A stretch of 64,000 nucleotides of DNA from Terriglobia bacterium (GCA_020072785.1 JAIQGG010000001.1:186001-250000), one strand, 5' to 3'; shown: positions 14,918 to 25,628, counted from the stretch's first letter. Made by a program: numbers and translations. The notes: a model not told the origin generated them from the sequence alone.

Positions 14918-17804
14918 GCACCGGCTTTCTCGCTGCGGGGAACTCCAGGTGGAAGGATGTGCCCTTGCCGGGCGTGGAGCGCACGTCGATCTTTCCCGAA
15001 TGTTCCTTGATGATTCCGTAACTCACCGAAAGCCCCAGCCCCGTTCCCCGCCCGTTGACCTTGGTGGTGAAGAACGGATCGAAGATGCGGTGGATGTGTT
15101 CGCGGGAGATTCCCGCTCCGGTATCCGCCACTTCGATCTCCACGCTCCCGTTGTGCGCCATGGTGCGCACTTCCAGCATGCCCCCCTCGGGCATGGCATC
15201 TTTGGCGTTGAGGAACAGGTTCAGAAAGACCTGCTGCAGCTTGTTCGACGAGCCGTGCACCGCGGGCAGCGCCTCTCCCAGGTGCCGCACCACCTGCACC
15301 CGGGACGTCTTCAGCGGATGGGCCACCAGCGACAGCGTCTCCTCCACCACCCGGTTGACGTCCACTTCCGCGAACTCCGCCGCTCCCGTGCGCGAAAAAT
15401 TCAGCAGGTTGTTCACGATCTCGCTGGCCCGGAACGTCTGCTTCACGATCTTCTCGATGAGTCCCTGCCGCGGGTCGCCCGCGGGCATCTGCTTGGCCAG
15501 CATCTGGATGTAGTTGGAGATCACCGCCAGTGGAGTGTTCACCTCGTGCGCCACACCCGCCGCCAGCAGCCCCAGCGAGGTCAGCTTCTCCGTCTGCGTC
15601 ATCTGCCCTTCCATGCGTTCGCGCACGGTCACGTCGTCAAACAGCAGCAACCGCCCGATATGCTCGCCGGATTTGCTCACCAGTGGCGTGATCGAGACGT
15701 TCAAGGTCAGGGAACGCCCACGGTGCTGCAGCCGGTGCTTGTAGATCCCGCTGACCTGCTCGTCGCCCGCCCGCGCCAGAATCTCCGCCGCCAGCTCCGC
15801 CGGCAGCAGCGCCGCCAGGGGTTGCCCCAGGGCCTCCTGCCGCGGCACCCCGAAGAGTTGCTCCATGCGCGTGTTCCACGATTCGACGCTGCCCTCCAGA
15901 TCCACCGCCAGCACCCCGACGTTCAGCGACTCCACGATGTTCTCGCTGAAGTCCTTCAGGCGCGCGATCTCCAGGGCCTTCTGCTCCAGCGAACTGTAGA
16001 GCTGCGCGTTGTCCAGGGCCACCGCCAGATAACCCGCGATGGTCTGCACCAGTTCCACGTCGTCGCTGGAGAGGAAATCGCCGTCCACCGTCTTCCCCAG
16101 CCCCAGCACCGCCACGGTGTGCTCGCGGATGCGGCAGGGCACGTAGTAGTTCAGGTCCAGCTGCTCCAGCGTGCGCCGCACCCGCTCCGGCACATCCCGC
16201 GCGCTACGGGGCGACTCGAAAAAGAGCGCCCCGCGCGCGAACTCGGGCCGGGCCGGCTCGAGAAAGCTGAGATCCAAGGTTTCCGAAAAACGCAGGCCCT
16301 GCGAGCGCGCCAGACGCATCTGCCCCGGCTGCACCGCGTCTTCCACGAAGATCGCCAGGCGGTCCACCAGCAGGGTCTGCGACACGCGGTCCATCACCGA
16401 GCCCAGCATGGGCTCCACGCGCACCTCGTTGGTCAGTGTCCGTCCGAATTCGATCAGCGTGCGCCGGTAATCCAGCCGGTCGCGGTAGAAGAAGCGGTCC
16501 AGGCGCGCCTGCGTCCAGTCCCGGAACGGCTGGAACAGGAACGCCGCCATCACGATGGCGATGACCTCTCCGGCTACCCCCGGGGTGATCTGCGTGCGGA
16601 AGATCCACCCGATCAACCCGATCAGGCCGAAATAGGCCGCCACCACCCCCGCCGTCGCCGCCGTGTAGGCCAGGCCGCGCTTGAAGATGATGTCCACGTC
16701 CATCAACCGGTAGCGGATGATGGCGTAGCCGAAGCACAGCGGAATCAGCACCAGGCTCAGCGCCGAAAATTTCATCCACGGGCGCAGGGCCGCGTCGAAG
16801 ACAAATGGTGTGATGTAGAACAGGGTGAAGGGCAGGCTGCCGATCAGCGTGCCGCCGGTCAGCCACTTCAGCTGCTGGCGCAGCACGCCGGCGGGCGCTT
16901 CCCGGTAGCTGCGGTGAAACACCAGCCCCGCCCCCAGAAACGCCAGCGCCAGGTAGGCCAACTCGATCTTGTCCAGAACCAGGCGCGCTCCCAGCCAGGG
17001 GATGAACCCCAGTGCGTTGATGGCCACGCTGATGTGCGCGCCCAGCAGCAGGGCCGGCACGATATACGCCAGCGCCACCACGCGCACCGGCGAGGGTACG
17101 TAGGACAGCAGCCGGTCCAGCAATCGCAGCGGCAGCGCCAGCAGCGACTTCCCGGTGACCGGGCCCAGGCGCACTTCCCGCTGGTCCGGAAAGACCAGCG
17201 CGAAATGCAGCAGCAGCGCCGGCGCCAGCAGCCGCCCGGCGATGCTCGACCAGTACACTTCCCAGTCGAACGCGTCCAGTTTCCCGCTGAAGTGGAACGA
17301 ATACAGGATGAAAGAGACCAGGCAGAAAATGTAGAAGTGCACGGCGCGGGGCGCGTTCCATCGGCGCACGAAGATGAACAGCCCGATGAACAGGTACAGC
17401 AGGCCCACGAAGCGCAGAGAAGCTTCGATGGAGGCCGGCTTCTCTGCCGGCGCGGTCACCAGCCGGGTTTCATACTCCTCGCCACTGCGCTCCAGCCGGT
17501 AGCGCACCTGGGTCCACAGCCCCGCGCGCCACAGCCGCTTGGTCACCTGCACGGCCTTGCCGATGCCCACGCCCTCGATGGAGACCAGACGGTCTCCGGC
17601 GTGGATCCCCGCGCTCGCCCCGGGAGAATTTGCCGCCACCTGCCAGGCTTCCACGCCCCGCTCGGTGTCCAGCCAGGTCACCCCATCATCCGGGGTCTCG
17701 AAACGCGCCCGCTGGTTGAAGTTCAGGGCGGCAAAGATCATCGCCGCCAGCGTCACCACCGCCAGCAGCACTGCCCCCAGGCTCACTCGCAGGTTCTGCT
17801 TCAT
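14910..17804 (-). CDS. Membrane sensor histidine kinase with PDZ-like, GAF and PAS domains
   Basis: A 964-residue sensor kinase. After a first helix (about 7-28) comes a PDZ-like segment with 'VAANSPGASAGIHAGDRLVSIEGV' (about 54-78), then a multi-helix membrane region to about residue 420. 'RYRLMDVDIIFKRG' leads into more helices, then a GAF-like domain (about 450-600) and a PAS domain ('SENIVESLNVGVLAVDLEGSV'). The HisKA phosphoacceptor is His753 in GVAHEVNTPL. The ATPase domain shows the N box (about 862-871), DTGAGI (894-899) and GTGLGLS (920-926). It pairs with the overlapping sigma-54 regulator. What it senses is unknown; the PDZ-like part is probably periplasmic. Confidence 0.93.
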   Translation of the reverse strand: MKQNLRVSLGAVLLAVVTLAAMIFAALNFNQRARFETPDDGVTWLDTERGVEAWQVAANSPGASAGIHAGDRLVSIEGVGIGKAVQVTKRLWRAGLWTQVRYRLERSGEEYETRLVTAPAEKPASIEASLRFVGLLYLFIGLFIFVRRWNAPRAVHFYIFCLVSFILYSFHFSGKLDAFDWEVYWSSIAGRLLAPALLLHFALVFPDQREVRLGPVTGKSLLALPLRLLDRLLSYVPSPVRVVALAYIVPALLLGAHISVAINALGFIPWLGARLVLDKIELAYLALAFLGAGLVFHRSYREAPAGVLRQQLKWLTGGTLIGSLPFTLFYITPFVFDAALRPWMKFSALSLVLIPLCFGYAIIRYRLMDVDIIFKRGLAYTAATAGVVAAYFGLIGLIGWIFRTQITPGVAGEVIAIVMAAFLFQPFRDWTQARLDRFFYRDRLDYRRTLIEFGRTLTNEVRVEPMLGSVMDRVSQTLLVDRLAIFVEDAVQPGQMRLARSQGLRFSETLDLSFLEPARPEFARGALFFESPRSARDVPERVRRTLEQLDLNYYVPCRIREHTVAVLGLGKTVDGDFLSSDDVELVQTIAGYLAVALDNAQLYSSLEQKALEIARLKDFSENIVESLNVGVLAVDLEGSVESWNTRMEQLFGVPRQEALGQPLAALLPAELAAEILARAGDEQVSGIYKHRLQHRGRSLTLNVSITPLVSKSGEHIGRLLLFDDVTVRERMEGQMTQTEKLTSLGLLAAGVAHEVNTPLAVISNYIQMLAKQMPAGDPRQGLIEKIVKQTFRASEIVNNLLNFSRTGAAEFAEVDVNRVVEETLSLVAHPLKTSRVQVVRHLGEALPAVHGSSNKLQQVFLNLFLNAKDAMPEGGMLEVRTMAHNGSVEIEVADTGAGISREHIHRIFDPFFTTKVNGRGTGLGLSVSYGIIKEHSGKIDVRSTPGKGTSFHLEFPAARKPVHV

Positions 17805-17993
17805 TGCTCGTACGGAACCGCTCCGTCCCCGCTATCCTTATAGGCGAGCAACTCCAGTTCCATCATTTGGTAGGTGGGCCTCAAGCAAATACCCCTGTTT
17901 TCAAGTAATTGAAGGCAGGCAGGGGATCTTGGCCTGGAATTATCCGCTTTCTGGTAGGTGCCATACAACTTTCCAAAGCCCCGCTCTTCAACT

Positions 17994-19736
17994 TCAGAAT
18001 TGGACACTCACGCCGCCGCGGAAGCTACGGAACACCGGCACCACCACCACGCTGCCATCCCGCCCGCTCATCGGTACGTATCCTTGGGCCAGCAGGTTCT
18101 GGCACTCGGCCAGAGCCTCCCAGTGGCCCGGTGCAAACTTGGGCAGGGCTTGGCGCACGTTTATGTGCAGGTAGGGATCGTTCTGGAAGAGGGTCTCGCC
18201 GAAGCTGTCCGGCCGGGAGAGAATCCTTCCGCTGATCCACTTGTAGCCCGCGTTCACTTGCGTCCCCAGCCAGGGCACCCGGGTCTTGATGTCGGCGGAA
18301 AGCGTGTGCCGCTGCCGCGTGCGCAGCGCCTCGCGGAACTCCGCGCCGGGCTGTTCGTCCGGCGCCAGCGCGCCCGCAAAACCATAGACCACGGTGAGTT
18401 CGGTGTTCTCTCCCGCCTTCTCGCGCACCGCTAGCCGCGTGCCCCACGCGCTGGACGCACCCCCGTCGGTTGCCAAACCGTTGGAGAAAAAGTCGTGCAG
18501 GAAATTCTCACTGGCCAGGTCGCTGCCCCGCCCGAACAGCGCCACATGGCGGTTGTCGTCGTGGAACGCCGCGATCTGCAGGCTGCCCCGCGCGCCGAGT
18601 TTGCGCTGCGCCGATAGCTCTTCGTGCCAGCCGCCTTCCAGCACCGGACGCCCGTTGCGCCACAGCAGCGCCGGAAACGTATCCAGCTGGTCGAGCACGG
18701 AAACCAGCGCCGCGTTGCGGTCCTCCTCTCCGCTCGACGCCAGCGAAGGAACGCCGGGCTGCCCCGCGAATACCAGCGCCGCGCGCCAGTCCTCGTTCAC
18801 CCGCACATCCACTTCCGTACGCGGGCGCAGCGAGGAAGCCGCCATTCCCAGTCCCACCAGAACATACTCCGCGCCGTAGCGCACAGCCACGCGGTCGCCC
18901 AGGGCCACCAACCCGCTCTGATCCAGGCGCACCCCGCGGAACGTCGGCCCATCCGGCCCCAGCCGCGCTTCGCGCAGCACCAGCGTCGTCTGCGGCCCGG
19001 TCTCTGCCGAGCCCGTGGGCCGCCAGATCGCCGCTAGGCCTCCTGCCGGCGCCCGCTCGTAACTCATCTGCCCGGCCAACAGCAGTTTGCCGGTTGCCCC
19101 GATCCTTTGCTCGTAGGCAAACGCCGTCCCCGCCGCATCCGCCAGATTCGAAATCGAACCGGGGCGCCGCGCCCCGCTGGTCAACTCCAGGCGGGCGTGC
19201 GGCAGCTCCGGAGTGCCGCCATTCGCGCCGTGCTGCCCCGCACTTCCGTTCTCGTCCATCCATTGCAGCACCGGCCGCATGGCCGCCGACGAGCGCAGCA
19301 CCCATTTCCAGTCATCAGCATCCGAGGTCGTGGCGGGCTGGCGGCGCAGGCGGTCCAGCGAGGCAAACATCGATTCCAGCTCGATGCGCACCAGCGTGGT
19401 CAGTTGGGCGGTGACGCGGACGTGCTGTTCCACGGTGGGCAGATATCCGGCCAGCGTCACGCGTACCGTATACAGCCCCGGAGCGAAGCGTTCGCCCCGG
19501 AAAATTCCCTGCATGTTGGTGAGGTATTCTGCGGAAGACGCAAGGCCCGTCCCTTCCGGGACGATCTGGACGGTTGCGCCCATCTGCGGCGTTCCGGCCG
19601 TGTCGCGTACCACTCCCGCGACCTTGCCGGAAACGGGTTTTGTCTGCGCCCCCGCGGCCACGCAGAACAGCGACAGCAGCGCCGCGCTCAGGATCAGGGC
19701 CCCCGGGATGGTCGTCCGGTGCCGTCCGTTTTTCAC
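17994..19736 (-). CDS. Carboxypeptidase-regulatory-domain outer-membrane-type protein
   Basis: A 580-residue secreted protein with signal peptide (ALILSAALLSLFCVAAGAQ, about residues 13-31). A carboxypeptidase-regulatory-like beta-sandwich covers about 35-120: 'GKVAGVVRDTAGTPQMGATV', 'GIFRGERFAPGLYTVRVTLAGY'. The remainder alternates polar and aromatic residues as in outer-membrane barrels and ends 'FRGGVSVQF' with a C-terminal phenylalanine, the usual barrel-assembly signal. It is shorter than full Oar-type receptors and I see no plug domain. It follows the GWxTD gene by six bases, so the two are probably co-transcribed. Confidence 0.8.
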   Translation of the reverse strand: MKNGRHRTTIPGALILSAALLSLFCVAAGAQTKPVSGKVAGVVRDTAGTPQMGATVQIVPEGTGLASSAEYLTNMQGIFRGERFAPGLYTVRVTLAGYLPTVEQHVRVTAQLTTLVRIELESMFASLDRLRRQPATTSDADDWKWVLRSSAAMRPVLQWMDENGSAGQHGANGGTPELPHARLELTSGARRPGSISNLADAAGTAFAYEQRIGATGKLLLAGQMSYERAPAGGLAAIWRPTGSAETGPQTTLVLREARLGPDGPTFRGVRLDQSGLVALGDRVAVRYGAEYVLVGLGMAASSLRPRTEVDVRVNEDWRAALVFAGQPGVPSLASSGEEDRNAALVSVLDQLDTFPALLWRNGRPVLEGGWHEELSAQRKLGARGSLQIAAFHDDNRHVALFGRGSDLASENFLHDFFSNGLATDGGASSAWGTRLAVREKAGENTELTVVYGFAGALAPDEQPGAEFREALRTRQRHTLSADIKTRVPWLGTQVNAGYKWISGRILSRPDSFGETLFQNDPYLHINVRQALPKFAPGHWEALAECQNLLAQGYVPMSGRDGSVVVVPVFRSFRGGVSVQF

Positions 19737-19742
19737 GACGTT

Positions 19743-21428
<1,686 letters not shown>

Positions 21429-21839
21429 AAAGACACCTCTACCCATAGGAGTACGAATTCTAACCGCATGGCAAGCCCACGTCAATCAAGGAATCCCCTT
21501 CATTATCTGCAACTTGCCCCCGATTTTCTTTAGAGGCCCGCCGCGCCGCGCGGGTTGCCTCGCCCCACACTTCCCCCGCGCCAACGGACAGCCTGCACAC
21601 CCTGGCCTTCCGGGCAGGTTGGCTCCCAGCGAGTGGCCCTCGATAAGAGCGCAGGCCGCCCGGGACGGTGCCGTTTTATCACTCTAGGGTGACGTATGAC
21701 AGTGGTATCCTCACCGTGCCTGCGCGGAACGAAATGCGCTCCGAAGAATGCGCCACCCGCCAGTGATTTGGGCCGAGCAATGGCATCTGCTGCCTTTCAA
21801 GATCAATTGAAAAAACACTGTAAATAAAAGGAATTAACT

Positions 21840-22295
21840 ATGAGTGGCAAACTTGGCAGAGTGCTCCTAGTCACGCTCATCTGCTTGTGGAACTGGGCTT
21901 CCGGCGACGCCTGGGGAGAGAAGGTGTGCCTATGCCAGTTTGTGGCACCAAGGTATTCTCCGATAGCTCGCGCGGCACGGATTCAAGGCACCGTCAGGCT
22001 GACGGTGGATGTCGGCCCACAGGGGGAGCCCGTAAGTGTTAGTGTCGTCGAAGGGGACCCGATATTGGCCGAGGCTGCCGCACAGGCTCTTAGGAATTGG
22101 AAATTCTGCCCTCCCCCGGAAGCACGAGAGAATCAGCATTTGACCATCACGGTTCAATTTAAGCTAGACGGAAAAAGCACCAACGATTGGGCACCTACAG
22201 ATGTGACCTTTCGTCCGCCTGCCACAGTGGAGGTGGTGGCTCCGCCTGCTATAGGACAGGTCGCGCCTCCGGATGTCGTGATTCCGAAGCCTTGA
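21840..22295 (+). CDS. TonB C-terminal-domain protein (energy-transducer-like)
   Basis: A 151-residue protein with a signal peptide or anchor ('VLLVTLICLWNWASGDAWG'). The TonB C-terminal domain is at about residues 35-110: 'APRYSPIARAARIQGTVRLTVDVGPQGEPVSVSVVEGDPILAEAAAQALRNWKF', where the 'A-x-x-G-x-V' and 'A-L-x-x-W-x-F' patterns are typical. The tail is Pro/Val-rich. An AAGGA ribosome-binding site is seven bases upstream. It lacks the long periplasm-spanning linker of a working TonB, so it may be a stand-alone periplasmic domain. About 410 bases separate it from the divergent GWxTD gene; I see no clear promoter in them. Confidence 0.8.
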   Translation: MSGKLGRVLLVTLICLWNWASGDAWGEKVCLCQFVAPRYSPIARAARIQGTVRLTVDVGPQGEPVSVSVVEGDPILAEAAAQALRNWKFCPPPEARENQHLTITVQFKLDGKSTNDWAPTDVTFRPPATVEVVAPPAIGQVAPPDVVIPKP

Positions 22296-22447
22296 GGGTG
22301 TTTCCGTCCGATTAGATGACGGCGTCGGCTCCTTCGACCGAGTAGACTTGCTAGCTGTACGACGACCAAGGCTCGGAAGAGAGGAGCCGAAGGCGGGTGG
22401 CAGCCCCTTGATGAGTTGGCAAGGACTGGGTACCGTCCGCGAAAAGG

Positions 22448-23815
22448 GTGCGGTTTTGTCTTTCACCCGGCAGCGCTGCAGCGCAAACATTCACTTACGA
22501 TCCCTTCGGCAATCTCAACAAATCCGGCAGCCCCAACAGCTTCCTGCCCACTTATTCGCCATCCACCAATCGCATGACCTCCCTCCCTGGAAATTTCACC
22601 CCGACCTACGACGCTAACGGGAACGTCACTAACGACAGCAGTCACATCTACACCTGGGACGCGGACGGCAATTCTGTCACGCTTGACAGCGTCGGATTGA
22701 CCTTCGATGCCTTCGACCGCATGGTGGAACAGAACCGCTCCGGCGTCTATACTCAGATCGTCTATGCCCCCACGGGAGAAAAGCTGGCGCTGATGAATGG
22801 CCAGACGTTGCAGAAGGCTTTCGTGCCCCTGCCCGGCGGCGGCTCCGCTGTGTACACCAGCACGGGCCTCAGCTACTACCGCCATCCCGATTGGCTGGGG
22901 AGTTCGCGCTTGGCCTCGACGCCCACACGCACGGTCTATTCCACCACAGCCTACGCGCCGTTTGGCGAGCCCTATGCACAGTCCGGCACCGCCGACCTTT
23001 CCTTCACCGGCCAGAACCAGGACACCGCTGGCGGCTCCTACGACTTCCTCGCCCGCGAATACGCCATCCAGGGCCGCTGGCCGTCGCCCGATCCAATGGG
23101 AGGCAATATCGGGAATCCACAGTCCTTGAATCGCTATGCGTATGTGATGAATAATCCGCTCGCACTGGTTGATCCGTTGGGGCTGGCGTCTTGCACGCGT
23201 GATGACACCTGCGACGATAAGTATGACCGCTACCACCAATTCAGTGACGCGGTTGGCACCGGGAATTGTCTCCTGAACTTCATGCCCGCCCCCTGCCAGG
23301 TGGCCAATTATTATCTACAGACTGGATTAGGCTACATAGACTTCGGACCTGATTGGAAGTTCAAAGGCAACCTTGCCTACGGAACCAATTGCTATGTCGG
23401 CGTCATTGTGGATGCGGCATTTTGTTTAGGTGATTATCCGACTCCTAATCCGGGTGGGCAGGGCAGTACTCTTTGGTTGCAAACGAAGGTTTTCTTCCAA
23501 GCATGGGGAAGAGAAATGAAAAAGGAAACGTTCCAGCCTGGTGGATGTGCCTATTTGTTCGGCACGACATTCGTTGGAGGAGGGGAGGCAGCAGGTCCTG
23601 GACCAGTCGACGTAGGGAAGGCAGCTACGGACAGCATGAAGATTGGCTACGTTGCGGAGAAAGGTTTAGCGGTGCCAATGAGATCCTCCATTTTTAGGAG
23701 TATCACCCGATTGGGGGAGATGTTCGATGGACTTGCAGCGGCAGATTTCTTTGTTACTTCTGTAGAATCAACAGTAACCGAGATAAAGGCTGCAGTCTCT
23801 GGTGAGTGCAAATGA
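22448..23815 (+). CDS. RHS-repeat core fragment with variable C-terminal domain (N-terminally truncated)
   Basis: A 455-codon frame whose coding similarity begins abruptly at residue 13 (TFTYDPFGNLNKSG); the first dozen codons from a GTG look non-native and have no usable ribosome-binding site. RHS/YD repeats ('YDANGNVTNDSSHIYTWDADGN') and the conserved core ('FTGQNQDTAGGSYDFLAREY', 'GRWPSPDPMG', 'LNRYAYVMNNPLALVDPLGL') run to residue 246. After the DPLGL boundary come 209 residues of unrelated, cysteine-bearing, lower-GC sequence, the usual place for a toxin domain. Full RHS proteins exceed 1000 residues, so this is a displaced 3' cassette or a decayed gene. The stop overlaps the next start (ATGA). 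Confidence 0.75.
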   Translation: MRFCLSPGSAAAQTFTYDPFGNLNKSGSPNSFLPTYSPSTNRMTSLPGNFTPTYDANGNVTNDSSHIYTWDADGNSVTLDSVGLTFDAFDRMVEQNRSGVYTQIVYAPTGEKLALMNGQTLQKAFVPLPGGGSAVYTSTGLSYYRHPDWLGSSRLASTPTRTVYSTTAYAPFGEPYAQSGTADLSFTGQNQDTAGGSYDFLAREYAIQGRWPSPDPMGGNIGNPQSLNRYAYVMNNPLALVDPLGLASCTRDDTCDDKYDRYHQFSDAVGTGNCLLNFMPAPCQVANYYLQTGLGYIDFGPDWKFKGNLAYGTNCYVGVIVDAAFCLGDYPTPNPGGQGSTLWLQTKVFFQAWGREMKKETFQPGGCAYLFGTTFVGGGEAAGPGPVDVGKAATDSMKIGYVAEKGLAVPMRSSIFRSITRLGEMFDGLAAADFFVTSVESTVTEIKAAVSGECK

Positions 23816-24177
23816 AACAGCACAAAATCCGTGACGCGATGATCTATGCGGGAGTGAGCATCCTCGTCATGGCAGGAATCATTCTGTGGGCACTGTACGT
23901 ACCTGCTAACTCGGGCATTTCAGCAAAAATACTTCGTCTAACGGTCGCGACGGCCATATTGTACGGATATATCGTTCGGTGGTACTGGAAGATGCGCAAT
24001 AGTATCAGATTTTGGCTTATCATCTCAGGATTTATCGTACTGCATTTATTTTCTTTTCAAATTATCTTGCGGAACATGCAAAACATACCTCTTTTTTGGT
24101 TCATCCTGCCATGCTTATTTGAAGGTGGTTTGATTATGTTAGTACTTAATTTTATTCTTCACGTCTCTCCTCCCTAG
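23812..24177 (+). CDS. Small four-helix membrane protein, candidate partner of the RHS C-terminal domain
   Basis: A 121-residue protein that is almost entirely membrane: hydrophobic segments at about residues 9-29, 38-57, 65-85 and 90-115, with short basic loops (RWYWKMRNSIR). The ATG at 23812 overlaps the TGA of the RHS gene, giving coupled translation. The coding is AT-rich like the RHS tail and unlike the flanks. In RHS loci the gene directly after the variable C-terminus is usually the immunity gene, so that role is inferred from position; I do not recognise the family. A membrane immunity protein would suit a toxin acting at or through the inner membrane. Confidence 0.6.
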   Translation: MKQHKIRDAMIYAGVSILVMAGIILWALYVPANSGISAKILRLTVATAILYGYIVRWYWKMRNSIRFWLIISGFIVLHLFSFQIILRNMQNIPLFWFILPCLFEGGLIMLVLNFILHVSPP

Positions 24178-24340
24178 CCAGAGATCTTTGTTTCGAATTG
24201 ATGGCCGTAACCTCATTCGAATGCCCCGCCTCCCCCCCGGCCATTTCCCCCCAATCCCTTCTTGAAGCGCATGTACTACTGTGCTAACATGTGCCGTGAG
24301 TACGCAGCAGCCACCCCGCGCGCCGCACCCCTCGCCCGCT

Positions 24341-24444
24341 AACCCTTGCAGAATCTGCAGTTCCGAAAAATCCGTCCGCAACCCCTGTAGAATCTGCAGT
24401 TACAAATCATTAGACTTAAAGTCCTTTATCATCTGCACTTACAG
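24341..24444. repeat. Three degenerate direct repeats in a gene-free stretch
   Basis: The gene-free stretch 24178-24538 contains two close copies of a roughly 24-base unit (AACCC-T-GCAGAATCTGCAGTT type) at 24341-24364 and 24380-24403. A third, weaker copy (CATCTGCACTTACAG) lies at 24430-24444. The first two contain the palindrome CTGCAG with AGAAT before it. The remainder of the stretch is low-complexity and GC-skewed; no gene or promoter is visible. It may be a remnant of a dispersed element flanking the RHS cassette. Confidence 0.5.
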
Positions 24445-24538
24445 AAAACACCGGGGGGTGGGGGTCATTCTGTTAACTTCGCGCCCTCAAAACCGGGCTG
24501 GGGCGTACCGATCGGTGAGCAATGCGGGAGCAGGAGGG

Positions 24539-24826
24539 CTACTGCAGGCGGTGCGGGCGGCCGTCCGTGCCTACCAGGGTGTCGAAAATCGCCAGGACGT
24601 GGCGGCGGTATTCGATCATGCGCGTGAAGAGGTCGCGCAGCTCCGGCTGGCGCTCGGCCTCGCGATGCCACTTGGCCAGCACCACGGGCGGCACGGAGAT
24701 GTCCCGCCGCAGCTCTTCCGGGGAATGCCCGCGCAGAAACAGCCCGTAGAAAAAGGCCGCTTCGCGCTGCGGGAGATCGAAATCCAGCAGCATTTCCGGG
24801 GGCACGATTTGGAGCTGTGTGGCCAT
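24539..24826 (-). CDS. Small conserved-looking protein with helix-turn-helix-like character
   Basis: A 95-residue protein from the ATG at 24826 (MATQLQIVPPEMLLDF). The visible core is 'LPQREAAFFYGLFLRGHSPEELRRDISVPPVVLAKWHREA', in which 'SPEELRRDISVPPVVLAKW' has the helix-turn-helix spacing of sigma-region-4 or resolvase-type domains; the C-terminus is helical ('MIEYRRHVLAIFDTLVG'). No ribosome-binding site is obvious. The frame stays open 219 bases further upstream, but that extension is low-complexity and unlikely to be coding. Function is unknown; DNA binding is a guess from the pattern. It is divergent from the CYCHC-motif gene, sharing a 230-base upstream region. Confidence 0.6.
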   Translation of the reverse strand: MATQLQIVPPEMLLDFDLPQREAAFFYGLFLRGHSPEELRRDISVPPVVLAKWHREAERQPELRDLFTRMIEYRRHVLAIFDTLVGTDGRPHRLQ

Positions 24827-25058
24827 AAAGAAAAAGCAGTTTACCGAAATCCATCGCCGCGTCAAGTAGTACCCCCGTACGGGTGCCCTCTTGCGCATCC
24901 CGCCCCGCCCGGGAGAGGGCCGGGAACCCGGCCGATGGCCTTCGCGCGGCAACGTCCGCTGACGTCCCCGAACCTTGGCGGCACGCTCCGCAACACTGGA
25001 AGCTGGAAATTTCGCCGTGGTGGCCGTAAAGTAGGGCTGCAGCATGGAGGTTAATCCG

Positions 25059-25526
25059 ATGCGTGTGATGCGAACTTTCCTCGGCGGTACGATCCTGCTG
25101 GCGTCCGGGCTGGGGCTGTTGCTCCTGCCGCCAGGCGCCGCCTCCGGCTCCCCGCAGGAGCCCGGCGCCGTGCCCGCGCATCACCGCCAGCCGCCCCAGG
25201 GCCCGCTCCCGGCCACGCTCAGCCCCGCGCAGTTCAACGATCCGGTGGTGAAAAACGCTTACGCCGCCGCCGCGCGCATCAAGAAAACCCTCTACCAGCA
25301 GCCCTGCTATTGCCACTGCGACCGCAGCGTCGGCCACGGCAGCCTGCTCGATTGCTACGTCTCCCAGCACGCTTCCGGCTGCGACATCTGCATACGCGAA
25401 ACTTTTTACGCCTCCGAGCAGCAGCGCAAGGGCAAGACTGCGGCGCAGATCCGCGCCGGCATCATCCACGGTGACTGGGAAAGAATGGACATCTCCCGCT
25501 ACGATACCTATCCCCCCGCCAAATAA
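25059..25526 (+). CDS. Secreted CYCHC-motif protein (PCYCGC-like family)
   Basis: A 155-residue protein. The ATG at 25059 is chosen because GGAGG stands eight bases upstream; an in-frame ATG at 25044 overlaps that site. A signal peptide (TFLGGTILLASGLGLLLLPPGAASG) is followed by a Pro-rich linker. The core has 'QQPCYCHCDRSVGHGSLLDCY' and 'SGCDICIRE': the PCYCxC arrangement plus later cysteines suggests metal or heme/copper-type binding, as proposed for PCYCGC lipoproteins. I see no lipobox cysteine. A terminator-like hairpin follows about 45 bases after the stop. Confidence 0.75.
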   Translation: MRVMRTFLGGTILLASGLGLLLLPPGAASGSPQEPGAVPAHHRQPPQGPLPATLSPAQFNDPVVKNAYAAAARIKKTLYQQPCYCHCDRSVGHGSLLDCYVSQHASGCDICIRETFYASEQQRKGKTAAQIRAGIIHGDWERMDISRYDTYPPAK

Positions 25527-25570
25527 AAAAGGCCGCGAAAATGGCGTGGCCAAAATGCCAGGGAAGCAAA

Positions 25571-25605
25571 AAAGGCGCCCTACCGAGGGCGCCTTTCTCG
25601 TTTTT
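25571..25605 (+). terminator. Rho-independent terminator after the CYCHC-motif gene
   Basis: A 10-bp stem (AAAGGCGCCC/GGGCGCCTTT) with loop TACCGA is followed by CTCGTTTTT. It lies between two convergent genes. The A-run upstream (GCAAAAAAGG) may let it work from the other side as well. Confidence 0.85.
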
Positions 25606-25628
25606 GCACGATTGCAACAACCAGCGGC

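Noticed and set aside
14916-17843. A 975-codon plus-strand frame opposite the histidine kinase.
   Set aside because: It is an antisense shadow rich in His, Arg and Gln with no domain, opposite an unmistakable kinase.
17801-18007. A 68-codon minus frame ending at the kinase start.
   Set aside because: No ribosome-binding site, no domain, and it begins inside the preceding gene's 3' end.
21429-21839. Possible promoter or small gene between the divergent GWxTD and TonB-like genes.
   Set aside because: No -35/-10 pair with reasonable spacing and no coding frame; nothing is called.
24465-25553. A 362-codon minus frame across the CYCHC gene.
   Set aside because: It covers two better-supported genes in other frames and has no recognisable domain.
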